A stretch of DNA of 64,000 nucleotides, taken from the NCBI GenBank assembly GCA_008921705.1, contig VFFE01007128.1, positions 1,070,770 to 1,134,769 of the forward strand, in the 5' to 3' direction. Made by a program: the position numbers and the translations under genes. Numbering within the stretch: the stretch's first letter is position 1; every line of letters starts with the position of its first letter. Shown here one piece after another: positions 24,101 through 36,799 of the stretch. The notes under the pieces were generated by a model. The model was not told where the DNA came from and searched no databases. It saw only the letters and a program-made list of their open reading frames with translations. This stretch comes from Burhinus oedicnemus (lineage: Eukaryota; Chordata; Aves; Charadriiformes; Burhinidae).

Positions 24101-27100
24101 CATAAATATCAAAATGAAATATCACTTATGGGCATCCCTTTAGAAAGCTTACTTGAATTTACTACTTTGAGTCGATTAAAAATAGAACTGACAGCATTAA
24201 AATGCACGTTCTTTCTTTTGAGCCATCAGGCAAGACAACAGTGACGGTATGAACTTCTGCACAACTGTCCAACAGGGCAATCTGTCATCCCTTACATTGT
24301 CACGTGCTAAACAGCTTGATTGTATTTGTGCATCTAAGTGCTTGGCCTTAGTGAGTTCCTAAGAGACAGAGAACACCGTGTCTGTTACTGTCTAAAACAG
24401 AAAAGATTCAGTAAGTATGGCAATGGAAACAGGGCAAATCTTCCCATTTTCCTCCAGGCATATGATAAGCAAGAAACCAAAGGGAAAGTTAGCTGGAAAT
24501 CTCAGAGCAAATTGATGCAATACTAACCCTGGAATAACAGAAGTATTTAATACACAGATGAAATATGCATTTCTTTGCCGTTCTGCTGGACACTTTCATG
24601 ACCTTTCATTTGTAATGATAAAATCATTGTCTACCCGTTATGTATTTGCTAGAGCCACAAGTGGTAACGGTCACAACATCGATGATGCTGTGTAACATCG
24701 GAGATTTGTACTGTGATTCTGCTAGGAGTCCCCAGTGCTGTGCAGGAGACGTCTGTGCTCATTCATGTACAGAGGCCAGACCAAGAGGACAATACCTACT
24801 CTAGGAGCGCTTGCAGTTCTTTTCTGCCAAGGATCTCAGTGTGCTCGCTTTATGAACAGGGAATCAAGGATGATCCCTTACAGAGGGAGTAAATACCACC
24901 TCCATTTTATGCACTAACACAGCCCGTCAAATGGCAATGCCATTAAGGGAACGCAGATCTTGGGCACCCAGCCGTATCCTTTAGTTACTATGCAGTTCAA
25001 CGATACTTCACTTTTTCATCTTTAAAATAATAAGCTTGCAGTACTGTTATTTTTCCTCAGAGTAAATTAGATATAATAAAACTTTCTGGCTTAGCAAATC
25101 TAATTCAGTTTTGGGGAACAATTCACTTTTCAGTAGACTGATCTTCAGATGAGGGTAAGTATTTATATTTAACATAACTAAATTCAGTGCTTCAATTCTG
25201 TTTGACATTTCAGTCTAGTACAAAAAAGTTTTCATCCTTTTCTTTTTTCAAATTATAACCTTTCTGTTATCATACACATTTCTCTACCTATCTCTATTTT
25301 TCTGCTGCCTAAATTGCCACATTTTATCAGATTTCTTAGGTAGGAAATCATGGCATTTTGTATATCTTTTACTTCAGTTCCTTACTTTTTGTTCAGAATA
25401 AAAAAAGAAAAGTCTGGAAAGATGATTATTTTATACCCAAACCCCCTAATTTAACCCATTTCAAGGTTTAAAGAGTAATGCAAAATCTTAACAGTACCTA
25501 TTAGTAAATAGTTATCTATTTCATATGAACACCTATGATAACATCTTTAAAATTCTTCTATGAAATGCTTTCACCACATCAATGTGTTATGTAAAAATCC
25601 ACCCCGCTCAAAGCTAATTTACACAAACTGCATATTATGGACAAAAATTGTGCTGAGCAAGTTTCCTCTTAAAGAAGAATACACAGCACCGGTGGTAGTA
25701 GCGATTTTTTTTTTTACCTACACTGAAAACCAAAAGAAAAATATCATCTCGCAGTCATGGCTAATTAAATGTGTTGACTTTGCTCCACAAACTACTTTTG
25801 TAAAATGCAGCCATACGTTGCAGCGTCTCCGTTACGGTCGCTCTGCGTGCCAGGCGGGGAGAGCCAGCTGTGGGCATGTCGGGGTGCAGCACTTTGGGGA
25901 GCCGACGGGCCCTGCTGCGAAGGAAGAGCTTTGGGCTATGCCAAGTGCAGGGGTGGTGAATGCAGCACTGCTGTAGGGCTGGCGGCTAAAAGTCATGCAG
26001 CTGCTTTCAGAGACGATTGGTGCTGGTGAAGCAGCAATCTAATCTCCGGGCATTGTAAAGGGTAGCTGCATAAAGCTAGTTTAAGTTGGCTTTTGCAGAT
26101 ACCTAGCTCTAAGACTGAGGGAGAAAATTCTAGTATTTCCTTATGACTTGCTATAGCTTTTGTTCCTTAATAAATACTGTAAACAACAATAGAACCATTG
26201 CTTATTAAAAAACAACCGGTGCTTCTGTGGATTCAGTAAAGTTAAGCCCCTCAAGCTGTTCTGCACAGTTAACCTGCTGATTCAACAGAAAAATAATTTT
26301 GCTGCAGGAAGCTGTATTTATTTTTGATATCTAAATTTTCACAGATCCAGGATGCAGAAAACAGCATTGAAAACCAGTTCCTGCTAATGAATGACTTGCA
26401 GGAGGCAACAAGGTCCCAGCATTCTTTGTCCTCCCATGAGCCAAAAGTGGTCTCAGCAAACTAACCATAATGCTTTACTGGGGAACTCCCTGGGTACTAT
26501 CAGGAGATCCTGCATTTATTCACTTACCAGATATTGCTGTCATGTTGCTGTGTTGATCATAGGCACCAAGCCAGGGTGATGAAAAGGAAGGTAAACTCAA
26601 AACTGACACCAGGCCATATCTTTAAAACGTGACTTCCTCAGATTTGAGGGTTTTTTGGAATGGTATGTATTTTAAATAGCATATCATGATGTAGTTTGTC
26701 TTAGTGTTTGTAAAACAAGCAAGCTTTTTTCTTTCCTTTTTTCTACCCTCCAAACTTTCAGTTAAACAGGTAAAACACACCTTTAGTTCTGTTTTATCTA
26801 GACCTTTCCTCAAGACCACATAATCAAACTACCTGGAGTTTGTCTGAGTAAGACTGGTCAGCTGAACAAGATCTAAATGAATGAAAGATCCTCAAAGGCT
26901 TTTTAACACTAGGAAAGAGAGACATCAGAAATTATTTTTATGTAGCATTTTGTCAAATTAAAGAATTGGATGTATGACATATCTGTGTTCATTTCTCTGA
27001 TAGAAACCAAGGCTGAGCAAGAAGTCCACTCGCATGATAACTGCTGTGAATTCACAGGCTGCAACAATCTGTTTGATATTTCTGGGATGGCAGTAAGAAA

Positions 27101-30100
27101 AGCTATAAAATACGGCCTGGTGTTGAGGTAATTTCAGATTCCTGGTGCATTGCTCTCTGTAAGGGTTAAAGATCTGGGGCTCGCTTTGATTTGTCCATAG
27201 AATTTTGATTTGGGGTTGTCCTGGTATACCTGACCAGACCCACTGTGCATGTTATTAAGACCTAAACTGTCACCTGTTTCACTTGCTCGTCGCTGCAGTC
27301 ATCTCTGTTTGCATCTAAATTCACAAAACAAACCTGGAGCAAGAGAGAAAAAGAAACAGTAGCTTATAAAGTCACATTAGAATGGCAACAATTTTAAAGT
27401 TACTGTTCGTTCCTCTTCTAGCCTTGCAGCTGAACATGTGAAGTCTTTCCCTAGTACAAGAAAGGTTGAAAGGTTAGCAAAGAGAATAACAGAGTACACA
27501 TTAAGAAAGGAGAAAAAAAGAACAAGAGGAAGAGTCATGACAATTAGCTTGCCTGATGAATGGGCAAATGTTGCTAGTAAGCTGTAGTACAGAGGATATG
27601 AAAAAAGACAGAGGAAATGTTAAAAATGCATTTGATTGTATGTCACATAAACTCTTCATGTCTTACTTTTCAATAACTTCTTTTCGGGAACTTGTTGCTA
27701 AATGTTTCGTAAGTGCAAGTACTGATATATGTACAAATTGTGAGTTGGTTTTAGAGTTTTCTTCACATCACATAAATATTGCAGTATTTTTCCTAACTTT
27801 CCAAACTTCCTAAGTAGAAGTTTAAGACTTTATGGAAATAATTTTTTTTAACTTTGGTTCATGAGTCAATATGCAAGCAGAAGTTTTCAGCAGTGCTAAC
27901 TGGGTGCTACAATAAGTGGCAGAACAGCTTACTGTCTAGTAAGTTTACATGGGATTCACTGGAAAGTATTACTTTTGACATCAAGGTCTTTCACCCCTTC
28001 TTTGATCATTATGAGTTTCAGCAACCATTTAATGGTAGTGAGATTGAGTTAAACAGAAACTTCAGATCTAAAGACCCCTTCGTATCTGAAGACTTTTATT
28101 TTTTTACATGAAGGGAAGGCCATTCTCTAATTTTCAGAAATAAGAAAATGCCTCCTCCAGCTTTACTTCCAAGTTAGAAGCAAGGACTCCAAAGCTAGGC
28201 TGACTGTCCTGCTTCTGAGCACTGCAAATGAATTGCAGATCCAGAATTTACCTTCTAAGAGCTGAGTGATTTCTTTTTTTTCTTTTCCAGCAAATTGAAA
28301 ATGCTGCTTTCCCTAATTTTATGTAAATTTCTCCTAGAAAAATAAAATGCTCTAAATTACCCCCTTCACCAATATTCTTGCGTTAAGCATCTGAGCTCCT
28401 GTTGTATGCCTGCTTTTACCCCAAGACAACACTGATTTCAGTTTATATATGCACATACCGTATGTACAGATTATGACCATCTGCAGTAACAGCCAGCACA
28501 GCAGATGGAAAGATCCAGCCAGACCTCCCATTGTAAACCAAAAAATCCCCACTTAAAAAGAAAGCTTTTTGCCCTTTTAAATAGTTTAATGGCATCTTTA
28601 TATGAACCTACAAAGATATTTTCCAACATTTTTACCATTTTAGGAAAACTATTTCTCTGCCTGACAGTGTCAAAAACAGGATATGCCACTGTCATCTGCA
28701 TTTATGGCTGGCTAACTTTTAAGAAATAGTTATAAAAATTTCTAAGCTATAAAGTATTAAAAATACCATCTAGCAACATAATGTGGTAGTTATGTAATGT
28801 CCTAAACATGTTACAGTTCATTATACAGACAAAAATTTCTCTTACTTTCCACTGGGATTTTATGTGTAGGCATTTTACATATCAGCAATAGATGGTTATT
28901 ACAAAGCATTAGAAAATTGCGCTCTTGATTCTCATGTGTACTTGCCCAATGCCTGCAGTGATACATGGTTATGAGGTCACAGGTGCACAGAGGTGCATTG
29001 GCTTAGGTGATTGTTAATTTGGCAACTAGAGTAGGAGTGCTGGAAGGTATGGGTCCAGTTTCTAGTCCTCTCAAGCATGTTCACTACCATACTGAAAGTA
29101 GGGCTGTTACTTAGGAGCTTTGTTTCCAAGCCCCCATGCCAGAGTGGTAAGGTCTAGTTTTGTACTGGATTCAGTGTGAGAGCTATGTGAAAAAGCTGCG
29201 TAGGAGCAGTCATGTCTGCGCACACATTCCAGCCAAACACTCGACTCTCTGGTAAACCTTGTTTTGTCATTTGCTGCCTACACGTTGGTACAATGGTACT
29301 CCTACCGGTGACACTGACTACCATCCTAAAGGTACGCCCTTTCCAAGAAGCCAAAAAAATCATCATCTCTATTTCATGTGGCATGGATGGCATATAACTC
29401 AGTAATGCCTCAGTAGAAGAAATAGCAGTATAAGCAGGAAAATCTCTCACTGTTTTCCACTTCTGTAATATAACATTTAAGCTCTCATTAGCTTGTTTTG
29501 CTTGATGAACTTCTAGTAATTATCAGAGACACCTCCATCAAAACAAGGCAAAACAACACTATGGAACAATTCATAATCTGTAGGAGGGAAATATTGCATA
29601 AATTATGAAGAAAGAGCCAAAGTCAGGTCAGCATTTGGTAACCTGAATTTAATTCTGACTTTATTCCTTTGGATGAGATGCAGGTTAATGTATATTAGCT
29701 TAGTTTAACTAGAACCTAACCTTGTCCCAATCATAGTATCTTTATATATCAGTCCTTTCCCACACACTTCTTTACACCTCACATCCTTGTCTTCCCACAA
29801 ACATCTTCTCACTTCCAAAACATGTCTGCTCTTCATTCATACTGAATTAACTGTCTGGAAACCGTGCAGAAACGTCGAGATGCTGCCTTTTTTTCTGCCT
29901 TAAGAAATATTTATTTTGGGGGTAGAAACCAATAAAAATTAAATGGTGTCACATAAAAAAGGAAAAAGACATCACTCAAATTCTGGCTTTACATAGTGAG
30001 AGAGTCACTCATGACTTCCCTGTTAGATGCTAATATCTTCTTTTGGTTCAGTAGTGTTTCCAGTGTAGAAATCCTATTTGTTCAAGTGAGAACAATACTT

Positions 30101-33100
30101 TTCTTTTGGTAAATGTACCCCTGTACTCAAATCCAGTGCCTCAATACTGGCAGAAAGCAGACTGCTACATATCCAGAAGCCATTTAATACGCAGTCATAT
30201 TGTAAATAGCAACCCTTTTACTATGTAGATTCTTGTACATGAATAACATGAATTGGGGTCTGACCCTCAGGCCTCCTCTTCATAAAACTCTCCAAACCTT
30301 TCTACTAGGACAGTGCCAGGCAGATTACCATCACTAACTTGCTGAGCTTTGATACTGAAGAAGGCTCTACTTTCCAGGATCATATGAAAAAAGCAAATAG
30401 AAAAACTTCTTTTTTTTCTTTTTTTCTTCCCTATTTTGCATGATAATTTCTGTGACTTGTAAGAGGTGTATGGAGTAAATCCTCTAGGTCAACAGTTTCA
30501 ATTCCTGAAATCTACTCTTGAGTTGGTGTAGAAACTATGCAGACACCTCAGCATCCACTGTCTGCAAATTAAGACTATTACTTCTTAAAAGAACTATGTG
30601 TTAAGAAATAATTTGTTTATGAAGCTCTTAGGGATATAATGTACTGTACACACCATATATTTTACTCATTGACAGATGGCCTCAGGGAATCGCTAAAAGT
30701 GTAATGCTGTTCTCTCATTTCGGAAGAGTAAAGCAATTTCATTTTCTTCAGAGTTCAGATGCTGGCAAACAGCTGAATGACAAGCAAAGAAATATATTAT
30801 TGTCTGTATTTTCCTTATTGCTTTCATTTCTGCTTGTATTAACCAAGGTTGGTATTAACAACATTCTAACATTCCCTAGATAAAAAAGCACACTGATGGT
30901 AAGAAAGAAACACTGTCTCAGAGGTTTAATACTAACAACAGTGATTTAAAAAAAAACTGTGTATTTTTCCTAAGTGTCCGTTCTAGGGTGAAGTCTACTT
31001 CAGTTCTGTACTATTTTCGCTAGACAAGAGATTGCCAAACTACTTTTTTCTGTTTGTTTTAGGAATTGCTAATGCCTCTTTCTATTGTCTGGATCAATGC
31101 CTGACAGTAAGGCAAGACTTTTTCTTTGTCCTATGAAATATCTTACAGCTTTTGGTGAGATTAAAACAAGCCCTAGCTTGTGGGTTTTTATTAAACTAAT
31201 AATTTTTTTAATTAAGAAGAAAATCTGTTTGTTTTCCAAGCCTCTTCTATGTCAAAATACTAACTCAGTAGAGATATTTGAAGGCTGGGCTTTATCTTGC
31301 CACAATAGTAGTAGCTTCATGCACGGTGCTGTAATGGCTAGGAGCTGCTAGTAGCTTTTGAGAAGAGAAACAGCTTTGAGATGCTTTTTCCCTTTTCTCC
31401 CATGAAGCTTGAGTTCTTCCAGCTTCTTCTTAGTGAAGAGGTTGCAGTGAAAATCTACCCATATTCCTCCCTCTTGCTGGGATAATAGCTGTCTCTTGCA
31501 CCTAACTGATAGAGTTACTCTGGTAAGTGAAGTGAGAGCTATAGTCTTGTGTTCTGCACTGTAAAGGATGCTGATCAGCACATAAATGCTGATCCTCCCA
31601 CAAAATCCAAATACATATACATTGCATACCATTCTCCCAAATAAATTTCAGTACCTGTTTTAAAAGAAAGGAATTTAAACTGAAGAGACAAGACTTGAAA
31701 ATTAGAACTATATACATATGGCTTATGCAACCTTAATTATATCTTGTATGCTCACGTTTATGCAACGCAGGATCTCTGCCTGATTCAATGAACAGGAAGA
31801 CTGCAAAAATGTGCAGAATTATGAAGAAGAGAACTGTGTAGCTGCGCCTTTCTAACATTTGAGTTTGTGACTTTGTAACCTAAAGGAGACTCTTAAATGT
31901 GGTTTCTTCGTTTCTAATGTGTGTCAGCTGGTGGATTACAGCCACGCAGTTAAAGACACTATCAAAATGCCAAAATGGCAGGACAACATTTGGGTGGCTA
32001 AAACGACTTCATCTCTGTCACTCTACCACTGTATCCATACAGCTGATCCTCATCAGTTTTGGCCTAGGTGTCACTAGCCGGCTGGGTCTGGTGCCATATA
32101 CCTCAGAGTAGGCTAAACTTCTGTGTACGTATTGGGATTTGCAGGGGAATTGTGCAGAATTCACTGTGTTTTGTGCTGTCCTGGTTGGTATGTCACTATG
32201 TAAATGCCGTCTGGAAACTGAGCTTATAGGGTCTTTATGTCCCAGGTCTGTGCTACTCTGCTTTCTCCCTCCTTTCTCCTGTCTTCTGTCACAGCACCAA
32301 GTCTACTTAGACACGCAAGGTGCCAATTCGGACAGCCCAGGAGGTAGTTAGAGGAAATAACTGGTTCGGGACTGCACTGCAATCTGCCCATCAAACTCAT
32401 GTTTAATTTCCTACAAACAGAAGTCAAAAAGATAATTGGCCCCAGGAGAGGTTGCAGGAGAAAATAATTCTGAGCAGGTAGTTCCTGAGTGCAAAGGAAA
32501 AACATAGTTTAAATGCCTAAGCCTGAGGACACGCGGGATAGGACTGTGTGGCCTAGGAAGGCAGAGTGACTGCTAAGCCCAAGACTGATAGTAGCTTTGT
32601 CTATAAAACCAGCTGAAGCACTGATGAGAATGCAGTCCTCCAGGGCAAAGAACTGAACCAGTGACTGCACCTCCACAGCAGGAAAGGCAAGTTCAAACCG
32701 TGCTGTTCCTTGCACCTTAAGCTTTCCTGATGATGCTCAGTGGTTATTTTGTTCATTTAAAATGTTAGCATCTGTTGCTGACAGGAGTCCAGCGGTGGGA
32801 GCAGGAAGGTAGCTGTCTCCTGTCTGTCCTGGTTTGGGTGATGCAGGTATGAAACTCTCGCAATACAACTTTTAAATTAATATGTATCTGACTGTGCTTG
32901 TCTGTATCTTCCCTTGCTCCTTGTGCCCACTGCGAGTAACATGCATCTTACATTAATGCAGTGACGTTCTGATCATTTAGTATTATCCTTTGAGAAATTA
33001 AAGGCTTTCCATTTATTTCCACGTTGTTTCCCCTTTATATTTTGGGCATGTATTGTTTGTTCTCAGGATGTATATTGTTTGTTATACACTATTATGCTAG

Positions 33101-36100
33101 TGAACACGTTATCCCTTTTTTAAATGTAGTACTGTGAAGGTACAGTTTGTGAAGAGGGTTGTGAAATTTTACAGCAACTATGATTGCTAAGACAGTTATT
33201 TCTAAGGATTTAATGGAGTGTCTGACCTCATTCATTTCTGCTCTCAACAATAACTCTGTGATGGGATGGCAGTTTTGGAATTCTGAGCCCTATTCTCATC
33301 CTAATTTCATCTGTGCAAAAGTAGAAAAACAATACAGTTGCTTTAAACCATTATTAGACCAAAGTCAGAGTCTCCTGGCTTTAGAAAGATAGTTTAGATC
33401 ACTGTAATTTCCCCACAGCACAATAACCAAATATAGCTACTCTAAGGCATCACTCACTGGAATGGTGTCTATTTCATAGAACGTACAGCTGCATGGCGTG
33501 CTCCCTTAGGAGCAGAAGTCAGTGAAATCCCTAGGAAAAAATATTGTTTTGCTCCATGTATCTGAGACAAAGCAAACTGTAACCCATAGGAAATATCAAA
33601 GGAGTGGCAATGTGCCATATTTTGTCCAGAAATTTTTTATGAGTTTTGTCTCCTTGAAAATGACCAGCAAAATTCACATATTTTTGACTTATATTTGGAT
33701 GGCATAAAATGTCTTTTCCAGCAGATTCTTGCAATGCAGCCATCTGTTTTTTCTGCCTGTATGACAAGATCATTCGTTTTGATGGTTATCAAAATGCTGA
33801 TCTGCAAAGCTCCCAAAAAGAACCTTGCATTTATTTTCACTTGAATTATTTATGCTAATGCGAAGGCTAAATAAAAACTCTTGGACTTTTTGTGATATAT
33901 ATATGTGTGTGTATGTATATATCTAGCCTGTCTATAAGGAGCCCTAATTACTGACCTCTCTTGTTCTTTAAACTTGCAGATTCTTGAGTTTTGTAATCCC
34001 AATAGTTTCAAGCACCATTTTTTTTTTTGAAAGACAAACAAAATAGCTGTAAAATGATGATTTCTAAATAAATGTTCTAAAATGTCACATGAAATTACAC
34101 TTTAGCTAATAATTAAACAAACTACCTCATAATTTTGGAGACCCTAGGAATTTTTTTAGCATCTGGGTTTTGGTAGTACTTGCTTACGCAAGGAGGCTGC
34201 TTGTGTGATTTTTTTGGGAAGTTTGTGGCTTTGGTCATTTCATCACAGTTATTTACTGAAATAAAACTTCCATAACTGACACCTGAGGCCAATACGTCTA
34301 CATCTCTCAGTACAATTTGTACAATATAATTCTGATTCATGTGCTGAAAAACTGCTATCAGGTTTTCACTGGGGCTTAGGTTTTGGCAAGTACATTGCAG
34401 CCTCATAAATTTGAGGTCTTGGGCAAATTCATTGCCTTTGGGAATCTTGTTATCAATGACTCTGTGACTGCCCCAATGAATACACATATGAACAGCATCC
34501 TGACCTGTATCAGGAACAGTGTGGTGAGCAGAACTAGGGAAGTGATTGTCCCCCTGTATTCAGCACTGGTGAGGCTGCACCTAGAATACTGTGTTCAGTT
34601 TTGGGCTCCTCACTACAAGAAAGACATTGAGGTGCTGGAGCATGTCCAGAGAAGGGCAACGAAGCTGGTGAAGGGCCTAGATCACAAGTCTTATGAAGAA
34701 ACTGGGGTTGTTTAGTTTGGAGAAAAGGGGGCTCTCTACAGCTACCTGAAAAGAGGTTGTAGCGAGGTGGGGGTCGATCTCTTCTCCCAAGTAACAAGCA
34801 ATAGGACAAGAGGAAATGGGTTCAAGTTGCGCCAGGGGAGGGTTAGGATGGATATTAGGAAAAATTTCTTCACCAAGAGGGTTATCAAGCATTAGAATAG
34901 GCTCCCCAGCGCAGTGGTGGAATCGCCATCCCTGGAGGTATTCAAAAGACAGGTAGACATGGTGCTTAGGAACATGGTTGAGTGGTGATTTTGGCAGTGT
35001 TAGGTTAATGATTGCACTCGATCTTCAAGGTCCCTTCCAACCTAGATGATTCTATGACTCTGTTGGGTGTAAAACTTACTTCACAGAAATTACTCTGCAT
35101 CCATCAAGGCCAAAAGCAATATCCAGCTTAATATTCCTGCCCTTTGCTTGTCTCTCGTTACCATTAAAAAGTTTATGTTTCTCTGTCACCATTTTAATTT
35201 ATAGACTGGAGTCAAAAGAAGTTCTTGCTGCAGAATGAATAGAAAGTATTACTGCTTGGGCAAGACTACAATGTTAATGTACATTTCTGTAAAACCTTAT
35301 GTGCCTGCGTTAGTCGTCTTAAATTACTTTTTTGCTCGGCCTTGTGCTTATTTATTTTCTTTCTTTCTGTACCCATTTAAATGTCAAGTAGAATCTCAGA
35401 GGACTAGACAATACAACTGTGACAGTTAACAAAGCTGAGAAATCTGATTTTAAGGCCAGTCTGAATAAAACAATGATAAATATAAACCAATAAACCATAA
35501 TCGATACCATCATTTAGCTTTGTTCAAGTTAATCTTGTCTTTTTCCATTTCCTGTATTTGAAGATTGTTGGTATGGAAAAATTATTGTTCTGTCAGACCA
35601 TTGCAAGGGATGTTATTTTTAAGGAGGATTTGTTCCCCAGCAAAATAATAAGTATGAACCTGAGACCAGTTTGTGGGTTGCACAGAAGCCAGTCCTGCTC
35701 CTTCCCATTTTCCTGCATCCTTTGATCTCCTGCTCAGCAGGGCAGGCCAATGCCTGCCACCCAAATATCAGCACAGCCTGAAACTATATGCCAGTGACCA
35801 GGCCGCTCCAGAAAGACAAAGATAAAACTTTAAAAAACAGTACTTCCAAATTTTAGACACTTCTAGGGAAAAGATTTCATAGAAATTGTTGAAACTTTCA
35901 GCTGTCAAAATGCCATGAAGTTTTAACTGTTGTGGTTAACTATAGGCCAGACTCTGCTAAATAATTGCACCAAAGAACATGAAATATTTAATGGTTTGGA
36001 AAAACGAGCTATTTAACAACAAAACCAAGGTGAAAGACTGACTCCCTGCAGACCTAAATTCCAATTGTCTTGGCAGTCTCTGCCCAGGCCAGTCTTGGTA

Positions 36101-36748
36101 AGCCAAGAAATGTAACTGCTTGTAGTCTATGAAGCCAAACAGATGCGTTCTTTAATCTTATAAGCAACTGAAACAGGGAATTGTTGTGTTGTTAGATATA
36201 TGGAGAAGAGAACATTGACAGTATGTTACTAAATGAATGTTCAGATTTCTGGGACAGTTGAGTAGTTGCCTACCTTATTTTTAACACACCTAGATAGTCT
36301 CATTTGGTACAGTGTTGCTCTAAACTACTATAAAAATAAATTATTTTTCCCAAAGACTTTTGTATGTCATGTAGAAGCAAAAAAAGGAGATTAAAAAAGT
36401 ACTTAAATCCATGCTGCTTATCTGTGCCTGTTAAACAGTTCCATAGCGCTCTATAAGCATTTTCAGTACTTGAGAAGGATGAGGAAGTAAACACTGCAAA
36501 GCTTAATTTAAAAACGCAAATGATTTTGCTAAACAACGATGTCAAGTGAAAATATCCATAGCAGTAACAATAAGACAATAATCAGACTCAAGTTCTACCT
36601 GCTCCAGGTCTCTGGAGTTTATGAATGAGCAGGTATTACCGAAGCATAAGTATATCTATCAGCTGGATAGAGTAAATTGTGTGTTATATGGCTAGATATA
36701 AGCTGTTAGATCGAAAGATAAAACAGCAATATCTGGAAAAGTGTATTT

Positions 36749-36799
<51 letters not shown>

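Noticed and set aside
34122..34487. 121-codon minus-strand frame next to CR1 copy 1
   Set aside because: No recognisable domain, low-complexity composition and no splice support. Likely chance.
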